Shown here: positions 25,151 to 33,550 of the stretch, piece by piece
Layout: each line of letters starts with the position of its first letter
Numbering within the stretch: the stretch's first letter is position 1
Made by a program: the position numbers and the translations under genes
Source of the DNA: Subtercola lobariae
GTDB taxonomy: Bacteria; Actinomycetota; Actinomycetes; Actinomycetales; Microbacteriaceae
Length of the DNA: 64,000 nucleotides
Assembly (NCBI RefSeq): GCF_014640255.1
Contig: NZ_BMGP01000002.1
Coordinates: forward strand, 682,001 to 746,000
Reading direction: 5' to 3'
The notes under the pieces: model-generated
The model's database searches: none
Told to the model about the DNA's origin: nothing
What the model saw: the letters and a program-made list of their open reading frames with translations, nothing else

Positions 25151-25696
25151 TCAGTGATCGACGTGGGTCTCTTGAAACGGCACTTCGTCGAAGCCGCCCG
25201 CCGGCGCAGTGAAGAGGCGAATGATCGTGTCGTCGGGGGTGCGGATTTCAAGCGACCGACCGGTGCGCCGCTGCTTGATCGGCGAGTGCGCAGCGCCAAC
25301 CCGCTCAACGTGACGCAACCAGCCGGCGAGCGCTTCGTCGTCGGCCACCTCGAACGTGACGGGATCGTAGCCCGGGCGAAGTGGGTACTCGGCGGTCGCG
25401 ACGCGCAGTTCGACCATGCCGGCGAACCCGGTCAGCTCGAGAATGACGCCGAACAGCACGCCGGTCTCGTCGTGGTGATCGAACCGCGTCACATGCTGGG
25501 CGCCGAGCACCCGAGCGAACCACTCGATGGCGGGGTCGAGCTGGGTGACGACAAAGGTCACGTGGTGCAGGCCGCTGACCTGCGGGGCGCGGCCGGGCAT
25601 CCGCTCGAGCACGCTCTCAGGCGCGAGCCCAGTCGCGCGGTCAGACGTCAGCTCAGGCGCGGGGTCAGGCGCGGGGTCAGACGTAGGTTCAGGCAT
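25151..25696 (-). CDS. VOC-family protein (possible dioxygenase or isomerase)
   Basis: 181 residues. The N-terminal 40 residues are a Pro/Glu/Ala-rich, repetitive tail (DPAPD-type units encoded by a partly duplicated 12-base GCGGGGTCAGGC-like word at 25655-25685). The VOC fold follows: LHHVTFVV with the first metal histidine, AIEWFARVLGAQHV, FGVILELTG, and SLEIRTPDDTIIRLF with the C-terminal glutamate. Length fits a single two-module VOC unit. In this cluster it could be an extradiol-type dioxygenase or a lyase, but that is inference. Overlaps the MFS gene stop by eight bases. Confidence 0.75.
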   Translation of the reverse strand: MPEPTSDPAPDPAPELTSDRATGLAPESVLERMPGRAPQVSGLHHVTFVVTQLDPAIEWFARVLGAQHVTRFDHHDETGVLFGVILELTGFAGMVELRVATAEYPLRPGYDPVTFEVADDEALAGWLRHVERVGAAHSPIKQRRTGRSLEIRTPDDTIIRLFTAPAGGFDEVPFQETHVDH

Positions 25697-27053
25697 GCGC
25701 CACCGCAGCGCGAGGCGCCGTCTGAACCGAGCGCCGGCGCAGCACGAGCAACCCCATCACGAGCATCGCGAGGGCGGCCACCACCGAGACGATCGCGATG
25801 ACGACGAACACGATAGGAGTCGACACTCCCCCGGCAAGCAGCACGCCACCGATGACCGGCCCGAGAATCGCCCCCAGCCGCGCGACGCCCATCGCCGACC
25901 CGACCCCGGTTGCCCGAAGCGCGTCACTGTAGAACGTCGCGCACAGCCCCACCGTGCAGAGTTGCGCACCGATCGCGAAGAATCCCGCGAGAAATGTCGT
26001 GATCAGAAGGCCGGGTGCCGAATGTGCGACCTGCCCGATAGCCGCAATGGCCACCGCGCCGAGCAGGTAGCCGGCAACAATAGTCGCGGTCGGTCGGGCA
26101 CGCACGAACCGCCCGAGAACGATGCTGCCCACGATGGAACCCAGGTTCAGCATCACCGCGCCCAGAATGCCGGTGCGGGCATCCAGACCGTTCTGGGTCG
26201 CTACGAGAGGTATCCAGTTGGTGAGAAAGTACGTCATCAGCAGGCTGAGCAGCAGAATCAGCCAGAGCATGAGGGTGCCCACCGCGCGCCCCTGGGTGAA
26301 CAGGCTCGGCAACGGTGCCCGCTCTTCAGCCGGGGCCGGCTGGATGCTCGGCGCGTACTCTTCGGGCAACCGCAGTCGCTTCAGCACCCGGGCAAGAGCC
26401 CGCTTGTCGCTGCGCATCGAGAGAAACCGCACCGACTCGGGTATGGCGAACACGATGACCGGAATGAGGATGACCGGCACGAGTCCGCCGAGCCAGAACA
26501 CGCTCGCCCAGCCGAACGCCGGAATCAGCACAGTCGAAAGCAGCCCGCCGACGACCGCCCCGAGCGGAAACCCGCAGAACATCAAGGCGACGGTCGCTGC
26601 ACGTCGGCGAACCGGAGCATACTCACTGGTCAGCGAAATCACCCCCGGTAGTGCTCCGCCGAGCCCCAGCCCGGTCACGAACCGCACGATGAGCAGTGTG
26701 GTCGTGGTCTCGGTGAACGGAGTCACGAGCGAACCGATAGCCACGATGGCAACCGAGATGAGCAGCACCGGCTTGCGCCCGAACCGGTCGCCGAGCAACC
26801 CGAACACGATGGCACCCACGAGGCCACCGAACAGCCCGATGCCGAAGATCGGGCCGAAGTCGGCCACGTTCGCACCGAACTGTTGCGCGATTCCGTTGGC
26901 CGCGAGCGCGATCACCTGCGTGTCGAACCCATCGACCATCGAGATCACGGCACAAACGCTGATGATAAGCACCTGAAATCGGCCGATCGAACGGCCTTCG
27001 AGTAACGAATCGAAACTCCGGGCTTCGCTGAGCCCGGGTGCAGTGCTGCTCAT
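25689..27053 (-). CDS. MFS transporter, aromatic acid:H+ symporter (AAHS) type
   Basis: 454 residues from the ATG at 27053 with GGAGGAG upstream. Twelve predicted TM segments. The AAHS signatures are DGFDTQVIALAANGIAQQFG in TM1, GLLGDRFGRKPVLL between TM2 and TM3, and GLGLGGALPGVISLTSEY in TM4. Relatives import 4-hydroxybenzoate, protocatechuate or vanillate. It starts the minus-strand run importer - VOC - aldolase - monooxygenase - amidohydrolases, and a CTTAGTGTC site stands upstream, suggesting control by the nearby GntR protein. Confidence 0.88.
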   Translation of the reverse strand: MSSTAPGLSEARSFDSLLEGRSIGRFQVLIISVCAVISMVDGFDTQVIALAANGIAQQFGANVADFGPIFGIGLFGGLVGAIVFGLLGDRFGRKPVLLISVAIVAIGSLVTPFTETTTTLLIVRFVTGLGLGGALPGVISLTSEYAPVRRRAATVALMFCGFPLGAVVGGLLSTVLIPAFGWASVFWLGGLVPVILIPVIVFAIPESVRFLSMRSDKRALARVLKRLRLPEEYAPSIQPAPAEERAPLPSLFTQGRAVGTLMLWLILLLSLLMTYFLTNWIPLVATQNGLDARTGILGAVMLNLGSIVGSIVLGRFVRARPTATIVAGYLLGAVAIAAIGQVAHSAPGLLITTFLAGFFAIGAQLCTVGLCATFYSDALRATGVGSAMGVARLGAILGPVIGGVLLAGGVSTPIVFVVIAIVSVVAALAMLVMGLLVLRRRSVQTAPRAAVAHA

Positions 27054-27122
27054 GAGTGCTCCTCCATGCGGTTCTGCGACCGCGCCGACGACGATGTCGA
27101 GATCTACAGTAGCGTTAATTGT

Positions 27123-27131
27123 CTTAGTGTC
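27123..27131. promoter_or_regulatory. CTTAGTGTC box (site A), upstream of AAHS importer
   Basis: Within ATTGTCTTAGTGTCAAT, an imperfect palindrome with ATTG/CAAT ends, 70 bases upstream of the importer start. The same nonamer recurs at the GntR gene and at the cupin gene. Confidence 0.5.
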
Positions 27132-27163
27132 AATGTCTCTTGGTGAATTGCTGTCTTGCGTAT

Positions 27164-27592
27164 TTACGCACCGGCGTCTGCGACGAGCCCCTGCGAGCGG
27201 ATGCCCACGATCGCACACTGCTCGTCGGCATCGGGCACCGCCCCACTGACCCCGACCGCGCCGATGATCTCGCCGGCCTCGTCTCTCACCAGCACACCGC
27301 CCGGCACAGGAACGAGCTCACCCTCGGCCAGCTGAGTGATGGCACCGAAGAAGTGCGGATGCCCCTCTGCTCGTTCGACGAGCGAACGACTGCCGACGCC
27401 CATGTTCAGCGCCCCCATCGCTTTGCCGCGAGCGATCTTCTCGCGCAGCAGGCTGGAACGGTCTTCGCGAGCAAACGCGATCAGGTGTCCGCCGGCGTCG
27501 AGCACCGCCACGGTCATCGGTGGCATTGTGGATGCTCGGGCATGACCGAGTGCGGCCGAAATGATTTCTTGCGCCATCGTCAGGGTAATCAT
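27164..27592 (-). CDS. GlcG/HbpS-type DUF336 protein
   Basis: 142 residues, essentially one PF03928 domain: TVAVLDAGGHLIAFAREDRSS, then REKIARGKAMGALNMG, VPVPGGVLVRDEAGEIIGAVGVSGA, and an ending DEQCAIVGI. The family includes haem-binding HbpS and many uncharacterised proteins encoded within aromatic and glycolate catabolic operons, where they may assist an oxygenase or act as a sensor. No signal peptide is present, so it is cytosolic. It lies 110 bases downstream-to-upstream of the importer gene on the same strand and probably shares its regulation. Confidence 0.85.
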   Translation of the reverse strand: MITLTMAQEIISAALGHARASTMPPMTVAVLDAGGHLIAFAREDRSSLLREKIARGKAMGALNMGVGSRSLVERAEGHPHFFGAITQLAEGELVPVPGGVLVRDEAGEIIGAVGVSGAVPDADEQCAIVGIRSQGLVADAGA

Positions 27593-27668
27593 GGGTGCTT
27601 CACCTTCATTGGTTAGGGCTCAGGCCGAGCTGAGCGAGCCGAGCGGGGGGCTGAGCGGGGCTGATGCT

Positions 27669-27690
27669 ATTGTTTTAGTGACTTAGTGTG
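27669..27690. promoter_or_regulatory. Double TTAGTG box (site B), upstream of GntR gene
   Basis: ATTGTTTTAGTGAC (27669-27682) resembles site A, and CTTAGTGTG overlaps its end (27682-27690). It sits in the spacer between the DUF336 gene and the GntR gene, overlapping the expected promoter, as an autoregulatory operator would. Confidence 0.5.
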
Positions 27691-27714
27691 TCGACTTCGA
27701 CGAAAGGCTGGCGT

Positions 27715-28446
27715 GTGTCTCAGCTGACTGCAGATGGCTCGTATCGGCGCAATCGCATGAGTGCAGCCGATGAAGTGGTGAAAGACATCCGCGCGCAGAT
27801 TCTCTCGAGGCGGCTCGAACGGGGCGTTCGGCTGCCCTCAGAGAAAGAGCTGGCCACGCAGTACGACGTCAGCGCTCCGACCATTCGCGAAGCGATTCGC
27901 GCGTTGAGCGCGACCAGCCTGGTCGAATCGCGCCATGGTTCGGGCACCTACGTCACCGCCGACGGGTCTGCACTGATCTCTTCGGCTCTCTCGGCAGTGA
28001 TCGAGCTCGAAGATATCGATCTGCCGAGCATCCTCGACGTCTCGGGGGCACTGTACGTCAGAGCCGTCACCGTGGCAGTGGATGCCGCGACCGACGACGA
28101 GCTGAACGAGCTTCGAACGACGGCCGAAGTGCTGCGCCAACCGCTCGATTCTGTCGACTTCGGCCCCGCGCTTCGAGCGTTTCTCAGCCAGCTCGTCGAG
28201 CTCTCGCACAACAAGCTGCTGATCTCCATCGCTGCTTTTCTCATCGAATCTCAGATCACTCTTGCCCAGGAGGCCGCAGAACGTCGGCCGGCGACGTGGA
28301 ACGAGATCGGCGGTCACTTGATCGATGAGCGCGTCGCCATCGTCGATGCCCTGCAGAAACGAGACACCGCCCTCGCCCAGGCCGCCGTTGCCCGTTATAT
28401 GACGCGCGGCACCGAGCTGGTGCGCGAGCACGCCCCGGCCTCCTGA
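27715..28446 (+). CDS. GntR-family (FadR subfamily) regulator
   Basis: 243 residues from the GTG at 27715, picked because AAAGG lies upstream; a GTG at 27688 falls in the operator. N-terminal winged helix (AADEVVKDIRAQILSRRL, RLPSEKELATQYDVSAPTIR, GSGTYV) and a C-terminal helical FCD domain with possible metal ligands (D at DISGALYVRAV, HLIDERVAIVDAL). Such proteins respond to a pathway acid. It is divergent from the DUF336/importer cluster and three copies of a TTAGTG word flank the local genes, so it is the probable pathway regulator. Confidence 0.87.
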   Translation: MSQLTADGSYRRNRMSAADEVVKDIRAQILSRRLERGVRLPSEKELATQYDVSAPTIREAIRALSATSLVESRHGSGTYVTADGSALISSALSAVIELEDIDLPSILDVSGALYVRAVTVAVDAATDDELNELRTTAEVLRQPLDSVDFGPALRAFLSQLVELSHNKLLISIAAFLIESQITLAQEAAERRPATWNEIGGHLIDERVAIVDALQKRDTALAQAAVARYMTRGTELVREHAPAS

Positions 28447-28470
28447 CCCGGCCATCGTGGGGCGTGCACG

Positions 28471-29007
28471 TCAGGCCTGAGTGGCGTCGATCATCGTTCC
28501 GACCAGAAGAGCGGGCCGGTCAGAGCGGTTGCTCCAGGCGTGATTCGTGCCCCGAATCACCACCGAGTCACCGGGAACCATCTTGACCTCGTCGACGTCG
28601 GTAACGAGATAGATCTCGCCGATGACGCAGGTGATGCAGTCGAGCGTGTCGGTGCGGTGCATGCTCGGGTGGCGGGCGAGGTCGGCCTCGGTCGGCGCAT
28701 ATTTCTGCTCGACCTGTTTGTTCAGCGCCGTCAGTTCTGATTTGTGCTCTTCGACGTCAGCACGATCGGGCGGAATCTCGAGGGCACGGTAGAGCATGCC
28801 GCCGGGCGCCGGTTCGCGGCGGGCGATGCCCACCGAGCGGTCTCCTTCGATGCTGTTGTCGGGCGGCATCTCTTCTGTCGCCCACAGCGTCGCCCGCCAG
28901 TAGTAGCCCTCTTTCGACTGAACACTCGAGGGGTCGGGTTCGGTCGATAGCACGGCCGAGCGGCCGAGCGAGTCGGCTCCGACGACGTATCGATTCCATC
29001 TGGCCAC
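28471..29007 (-). CDS. Cupin-domain protein
   Basis: 178 residues from a GTG at 29007 (AAAGGAG six bases upstream). The C-terminal half holds the single cupin barrel: HPSMHRTDTLDCITCVIGEIYLV and VVIRGTNHAWSNRSDRPALLVG, with motif 1 histidine and glutamate and motif 2 histidine recognisable. Small single-cupin proteins of this length occur in aromatic catabolic clusters, some acting as decarboxylases or isomerases. The role is unproven. Convergent with the GntR gene, and a TTAGTG box lies 58 bases upstream. Confidence 0.8.
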   Translation of the reverse strand: MARWNRYVVGADSLGRSAVLSTEPDPSSVQSKEGYYWRATLWATEEMPPDNSIEGDRSVGIARREPAPGGMLYRALEIPPDRADVEEHKSELTALNKQVEQKYAPTEADLARHPSMHRTDTLDCITCVIGEIYLVTDVDEVKMVPGDSVVIRGTNHAWSNRSDRPALLVGTMIDATQA

Positions 29008-29064
29008 GTGTATCTCCTTTGATCGCGTTCGCGCTGGCATGCGCTGCATCCACTCTAGAGACTA

Positions 29065-29073
29065 GACACTAAG
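29065..29073. promoter_or_regulatory. CTTAGTGTC box (site C, minus strand), upstream of cupin gene
   Basis: GACACTAAG on the + strand, exact complement of the site A nonamer, between the esterase stop and the cupin start. Confidence 0.5.
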
Positions 29074-29109
29074 TTAGCAAGAGACCAAATGACTTGCTCG
29101 ACTCCGACG

Positions 29110-30582
29110 TTAGCTTCGTCGTTGAGATGCGATGATCGCGGTCAGCGGTTCGACGACGAGCGATTCGAAACCGACCTGATCGCCGAGCACCGTCACCTCG
29201 GCTTCGCCCTGTCGATAACGCGGCCACTCGCGCCCGCGCACCTCAGGAGCACCCGTGCGCGCGAATGTACTCCAGGCCTCTTGCATATCGCGCGAGAGCT
29301 GCGCGTCGACCTCGTCGTACGCCTCGGCCGGCTCGAGGTTTCCGAACACATAGCGAATCTCGGCAGTGTGCTTGGCGAGGTCGCCGCTCGCCTTCGCACC
29401 CGGCGAGACCCGTGTGAAGCGGTAGGGAAAAACCGTTCGTCCCAACTGAACGAAGCGATTGAGGGTCGCGAGGGCGGGTTCCGTCCACACCGCAGTCGTG
29501 AAGAGAACGTCGAGAGCGGCGTAGGGGTCATCGGTCGAATCGTGAAGTACGGCCATCGCCTCGGCGCGCCGGTCGCCCGCGAATGCTGCCGCCATGTTCT
29601 CGACAACGGCCCAGTCGTAGCGGCCCCCGGGGCGAATGAAGTAGCGCGCCTCGTTCGCGACCCGGCCAAGAAGTACGGGCACATCATCCGCCCAGCCGGC
29701 GAAACCCTGCTGCGACACGACAACGCCGTCGGCCACCGGGCTCCACGTGAGATTGGCGGGCGTGTGCACTCGCCCCGCCACGGGCGTCGTGCCATTCAGT
29801 GCGTGCGACGCCTGAAGTACGTCGCTCGCGGGCAGTGCCCGCAGACGATCGAGGTCGCGCGCGCCGAGCAGGTCGAAGAACCTTTCGGCGGCATCGTACG
29901 CGCGCTCGACAGTCGGCGCAGGCTGAAACGCATAGTCTTCGTAGCCGGCGCTCTGGATGATCGCGCGGTGAAACAATCCCCGTGCGGTCGGCGTCGAAAG
30001 CAGTGTGCGCACAGCCCACGCCCCCGCCGATTCACCGAAGATCGTGACACAGTTCGGGTCACCCCCGAAGGCGCGGATGTTCGTTTTGACCCAGCGCAAC
30101 GCCGCCACCTGGTCGAGAACCGCGAAGTTCGCCCCCACGCTCGGGTGCGCAAGAAAGCCGAACGCGCCGAGGCGGTAGTTCAGTGTCACCACCGTCACGC
30201 CGCGCTGCGCCAGAACCCGACCGTCGAAGGCGTCTTCTGAACCGGCGCCGCCCAGATTGCCCCCACCGTGAAGCCAGACCATGACCGGCTGGCGGGCATC
30301 CACATCGAGCGAATTCGTCCAGACGTTGACGAAAAGACTGTCTTCGCTCTGCTCCTCAACGCGAAGGTCGAAACTCGCGCCGCCCGTCTGCAGCGCTGCC
30401 GCGCCGAAGGCAGTTGCGTCTCGAGCGCCCTCCCAGCCAGACGGTGGGTGCGGCTCTCGCCAGCGGAGTTCGCCCACCGGCGCTGCCGCGTAGGGAATGC
30501 CCAAGAACTCTGCGCCGTCGCCTACGCGATTGCCCCTGATCAGCCCCTGCTCAATCTGAACCTGCACCACGAAAAGCCTCAT
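29110..30582 (-). CDS. Type B carboxylesterase
   Basis: 490 residues. Motifs in order: GIPYAAAPVGELRW, SEDSLFVNVWT, the oxyanion-hole VWLHGGGNLGG, and the nucleophile elbow FGESAGAW. The acid and histidine of the triad lie in the C-terminal half as usual for COesterase. The enzyme hydrolyses carboxylic esters, and beside phenolic catabolism genes it could release the aromatic acid from a plant-type ester. ATG at 30582 is used, but a GTG at 30570 with GAGG upstream is equally plausible. Divergent from the MarR gene. Confidence 0.9.
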   Translation of the reverse strand: MRLFVVQVQIEQGLIRGNRVGDGAEFLGIPYAAAPVGELRWREPHPPSGWEGARDATAFGAAALQTGGASFDLRVEEQSEDSLFVNVWTNSLDVDARQPVMVWLHGGGNLGGAGSEDAFDGRVLAQRGVTVVTLNYRLGAFGFLAHPSVGANFAVLDQVAALRWVKTNIRAFGGDPNCVTIFGESAGAWAVRTLLSTPTARGLFHRAIIQSAGYEDYAFQPAPTVERAYDAAERFFDLLGARDLDRLRALPASDVLQASHALNGTTPVAGRVHTPANLTWSPVADGVVVSQQGFAGWADDVPVLLGRVANEARYFIRPGGRYDWAVVENMAAAFAGDRRAEAMAVLHDSTDDPYAALDVLFTTAVWTEPALATLNRFVQLGRTVFPYRFTRVSPGAKASGDLAKHTAEIRYVFGNLEPAEAYDEVDAQLSRDMQEAWSTFARTGAPEVRGREWPRYRQGEAEVTVLGDQVGFESLVVEPLTAIIASQRRS

Positions 30583-30632
30583 TCCATCACCGGTTCCCGT
30601 CGGGGAACGATTGGCACGGTACGCTTAATCTA

Positions 30633-30644
30633 TTGATGTGTCAA
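30633..30644. promoter_or_regulatory. MarR-type palindrome between esterase and MarR genes
   Basis: TTGA-TGTG-TCAA, a perfect short palindrome inside an AT-rich divergent spacer of 90 bases. TTGA/TCAA half-sites are common for MarR proteins. Confidence 0.4.
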
Positions 30645-30672
30645 CGGATATGAACCCGACTCCGATGGGAGC

Positions 30673-31170
30673 ATGATGGTTGTCATGACCGAGATTCGCC
30701 CTGCCGACACCAGTGGAGCCGCACTCGCCGGCGGCAACGAAACGAGTTCGTCATTGCTCTCGGCCGACGAAATGCTGCTCTGGCGGGGCTTCTTGAGCTG
30801 GAGCCAGACGGTACTGAGCGACGTGGCGCGTGAGCTGCTTCATCAAACCGGTCTGACCGCCGCCGAGTTTCAAATTCTCGTTCGCCTGTACGAAAGCCCG
30901 TCGGGCGCGCTCGAGCAGCGCACCCTCGCCACCGACCTCGACTGGTCGGCCTCACGGCTGTCGCATCAGCTCTCTCGAATGCAGAGTCGTGGGCAGCTCA
31001 TCCGCCACACCGAGGGTGCGGGCCACGTCGTCGACGTCACCCTCACCGACCACGGCAGAACCCTCGTGACGTCAGCGTTGCACGTGCACGCCGAGGCCGT
31101 GCAGAACTCGTTTCTCTCAACACTCACCCCCGCGCACCGCCAGGCCCTGCTCGCTCTCACAAGCCCCTGA
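30673..31170 (+). CDS. MarR-family regulator
   Basis: 165 residues with the winged helix in the middle: LTAAEFQILVRLYESPSGALEQRTLA, DLDWSASRLSHQLSRMQSRGQLIR and the wing TEGAGHVVDVTLTDHGR. Helical dimerisation arms flank it. The first two ATG codons are adjacent (30673, 30676) with GGGAGC just upstream. It is divergent from the carboxylesterase, whose promoter contains a TTGA/TCAA palindrome, so it probably controls the esterase in response to a phenolic ligand. Confidence 0.88.
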   Translation: MMVVMTEIRPADTSGAALAGGNETSSSLLSADEMLLWRGFLSWSQTVLSDVARELLHQTGLTAAEFQILVRLYESPSGALEQRTLATDLDWSASRLSHQLSRMQSRGQLIRHTEGAGHVVDVTLTDHGRTLVTSALHVHAEAVQNSFLSTLTPAHRQALLALTSP

Positions 31171-31235
31171 CGTCGGTTCCGCTCGTTCACCATCTGTGCG
31201 CCAACAAGTGCCCAACCGCGCGGGTGGCACTCGCA

Positions 31236-31434
31236 AACACCGAATAGAGCATGCCACGCCTCTGCCTGCGGAGGCGTCATCGCCGGCGCGATCATCGTCA
31301 ACGAGCCACTGCCTACCAACCTGGCGAGCGAGAAGTTTGCCCGCCTGAATGAGCGCTCGCACGCGTCGAAGCGATATGTCCTCGCGCTCGGCGAAATCCG
31401 AAACGCTCTTGACAGCGATTCTGATAATAGTCAT
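31236..31434 (-). pseudogene. Frameshifted HTH protein, antitoxin-like remnant
   Basis: In the 307-base gap between marR and hyuA. One minus frame from the ATG at 31434 reads SVSDFAEREDISLRRVRALI then QAGKLLARQVGRQWLVDDD, the pattern of a small helix-turn-helix protein found beside actinobacterial toxins. Near 31287 the continuation AMTPPQAEAWHALFG, which resembles the expected family ending (RPMSPxxAWALL), is in a different frame. So at least one frameshift separates the parts. No toxin gene accompanies it. Confidence 0.5.
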
Positions 31435-31440
31435 TATTAG
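31421..31440. promoter_or_regulatory. 20-bp palindromic operator upstream of hyuA
   Basis: CTGATAAT-AGTC-ATTATTAG: arms match at 7 of 8 positions. It lies 38 bases upstream of the hyuA start and overlaps the dead HTH gene's start codon. A TetR (35178) or MarR (30673) protein is the likely reader. Confidence 0.5.
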
Positions 31441-31477
31441 GAAGCGCTCACACAGACGTGACGACGAACGGAATGAT

Positions 31478-33550
31478 ATGAGTTTGGCAACGAAGCCGCA
31501 GACCCGCATCGGTGTAGACATCGGCGGAACATTCACCGATCTGGCAAGTGTCGACGACGAGGGAGTTCTTCGCGTATCGAAGATTCTGACCTCGCACGGC
31601 GAAGAGGAATCGGCTGTTCTCACCGCGCTCGACGCGGTCAAAGACGCGAAGATGGCGGCTCCCCCGGTGGTCGCTCACGGCACCACCTTGGTGATCAACG
31701 CGCTGCTCGAGCGCAAGGGCGCACACACCGCACTCGTCACCACCGAGGGGTTCGGCGACCTGCTCGACATCGGGCGGGCGAACCGCCCACAGATGTTCAA
31801 CCTGCGCTACCGTCGCGACGAGCCGTTCATCGAGACTCGCATGCACCGTGAGATCGGCGAGCGCATGTCGGCCAGTGGTGAGACCTTGCAGTTTCCTACC
31901 GCCGAAGCCATCGGCGACCTCGTCGCGTGGATTCGTGAGGTCGAGGCAGAATCGGTGGCCATTGCGTTTCTGAACGCATATGTCAATCCGAGTCACGAAC
32001 GCCAGATTGCGGATGCCCTGGCCCGCGAACTGCCCGGAATGCCCATCACGCTCTCGTCTGACATGAGCCGGCACTGGCGCGAATACGAACGCTTCAACTC
32101 GGCGGCGGCCAATGCGTACGTTCTCCCCTCGGCCAAGTCGTACCTCGGTCGCCTGGAGTCTCGACTCGAGTCTGCGCATGCGGGGGCATCGTTCTTCGTT
32201 CTCGATTCCAACGGTGGCCTGCTCGAACCCGAAACGGCGTCACAACTGCCATTGCGGCTCGTGGAGTCGGGCCCCGTCGCGGGAGTCGTGGGGGCACGCG
32301 ACCTTGGCATTCGGCACGGCATCGAACGTATCGTGACCTTCGACATGGGCGGCACCACTGCCAAGAGTGCCCTGGTCGAGGGCGACCGCATCTCGTCGAC
32401 AGAGCTCTACTGGATCGGCGGCTATGCGACCGGGCTGCCCGTTCAGGTACCCACCATCGACATCATCGAGGTAGGCGCCGGCGGCGGATCGATCGCCTGG
32501 CTCGACGACGCAAACCGCTTGCAGGTGGGCCCGCGCTCTGCAGGGTCACAACCCGGCCCGGCCTGTTACGGACTCGGCGGCACCGAGCCGACCATCACCG
32601 ACGCGAACGTCTACTGCGGTCGACTCCTTCCCGTGCAGATCTCCGACGGCATCGTGCTGAGCAAAGATCAGGCAGCCGATGCCATCGAAACGGTCGCTGA
32701 GAAGATGGGGGTCTCTGCCAGACACCTCGCCGTGGGCATCCTGAAGGTAGCGAACCTCACCATGGCCGCGGCCGTGCGCCGCCAGACCCTCGAGCGCGGC
32801 CTCGACCCGCGCGAGTTCACCATGGTCGCCATGGGCGGCGCTGGCCCCATGCATGCCTGCGATGTCGCCGACGAGGTGGGCATCAGACGCGTCATCGTGC
32901 CCCAATACCCCGGTCACTTCTGTGCGCTCGGGATGCTCGGGGCCGACCTTCAGTTCGAAGAGACCCACATCATCCATCAGCCCTTGCACCTCGTCGACTG
33001 GTCGACCGTGAGTCAGCGCATTGCGGTGCTCGAAGGAGAACTCACTCTGCGGCTCGCCGAGGCCACGTCGATCGAGACGACCGCGAGCATCTGCACCGTC
33101 ACCGCTGGACTCCGGTACGAAGGGCAAGAACACGCGCTGCGCATTCCTTTCAACCGAGACGAGCTCGACGCCGGCGACGCGCGGGCGATACTGAGGCAGA
33201 CGTTCGAGGCCGAATACGGGCTTCGGTACGGGCACATCAATGCGACGGCCCGCATCGAACTGCTCGACTGCGAAGTGGTCGCTGTTCGCACGCTTCCCCG
33301 CCCCCTCATCGAATCAGACGGCAATGACGCGGGTCAGACGCACCAGAACTCGCCGACCTCGGTCGACGTTGTATTCGACACCGACGGCGAACTCGTTTCG
33401 TGCCGGGTGATCGAGCGCGGTGATTGGCCGGGCGATCAGACGTTAGAAGGTCCACTGATCATTCAAGAACTGGGCGCGACAACCGTCGTGCCCACCGGAT
33501 GGTCTGCACATATGGCTGCCGATGGAGCACTGGTGATCGAACATGACTGA
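31478..33550 (+). CDS. hyuA: Hydantoinase/oxoprolinase subunit A (HyuA)
   Basis: 690 residues from the ATG at 31478; upstream in-frame codons run through the operator and are rejected. Actin-like ATPase fold: RIGVDIGGTFTDLA at the N-terminus, VAHGTTLVINALLERKG, FDMGGTTAKSALV, and GGAGPMHACDVA in the C-terminal part. HyuA supplies ATP-dependent phosphorylation in the opening of cyclic amides such as hydantoins or 5-oxoproline, or carboxylation in acetone/acetophenone carboxylase relatives. It overlaps hyuB by eight bases. Confidence 0.87.
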   Translation: MSLATKPQTRIGVDIGGTFTDLASVDDEGVLRVSKILTSHGEEESAVLTALDAVKDAKMAAPPVVAHGTTLVINALLERKGAHTALVTTEGFGDLLDIGRANRPQMFNLRYRRDEPFIETRMHREIGERMSASGETLQFPTAEAIGDLVAWIREVEAESVAIAFLNAYVNPSHERQIADALARELPGMPITLSSDMSRHWREYERFNSAAANAYVLPSAKSYLGRLESRLESAHAGASFFVLDSNGGLLEPETASQLPLRLVESGPVAGVVGARDLGIRHGIERIVTFDMGGTTAKSALVEGDRISSTELYWIGGYATGLPVQVPTIDIIEVGAGGGSIAWLDDANRLQVGPRSAGSQPGPACYGLGGTEPTITDANVYCGRLLPVQISDGIVLSKDQAADAIETVAEKMGVSARHLAVGILKVANLTMAAAVRRQTLERGLDPREFTMVAMGGAGPMHACDVADEVGIRRVIVPQYPGHFCALGMLGADLQFEETHIIHQPLHLVDWSTVSQRIAVLEGELTLRLAEATSIETTASICTVTAGLRYEGQEHALRIPFNRDELDAGDARAILRQTFEAEYGLRYGHINATARIELLDCEVVAVRTLPRPLIESDGNDAGQTHQNSPTSVDVVFDTDGELVSCRVIERGDWPGDQTLEGPLIIQELGATTVVPTGWSAHMAADGALVIEHD

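Noticed and set aside
25527-26651. 374-codon + strand frame, Arg/His-rich
   Set aside because: Antisense to the AAHS importer, which has clear transporter motifs.
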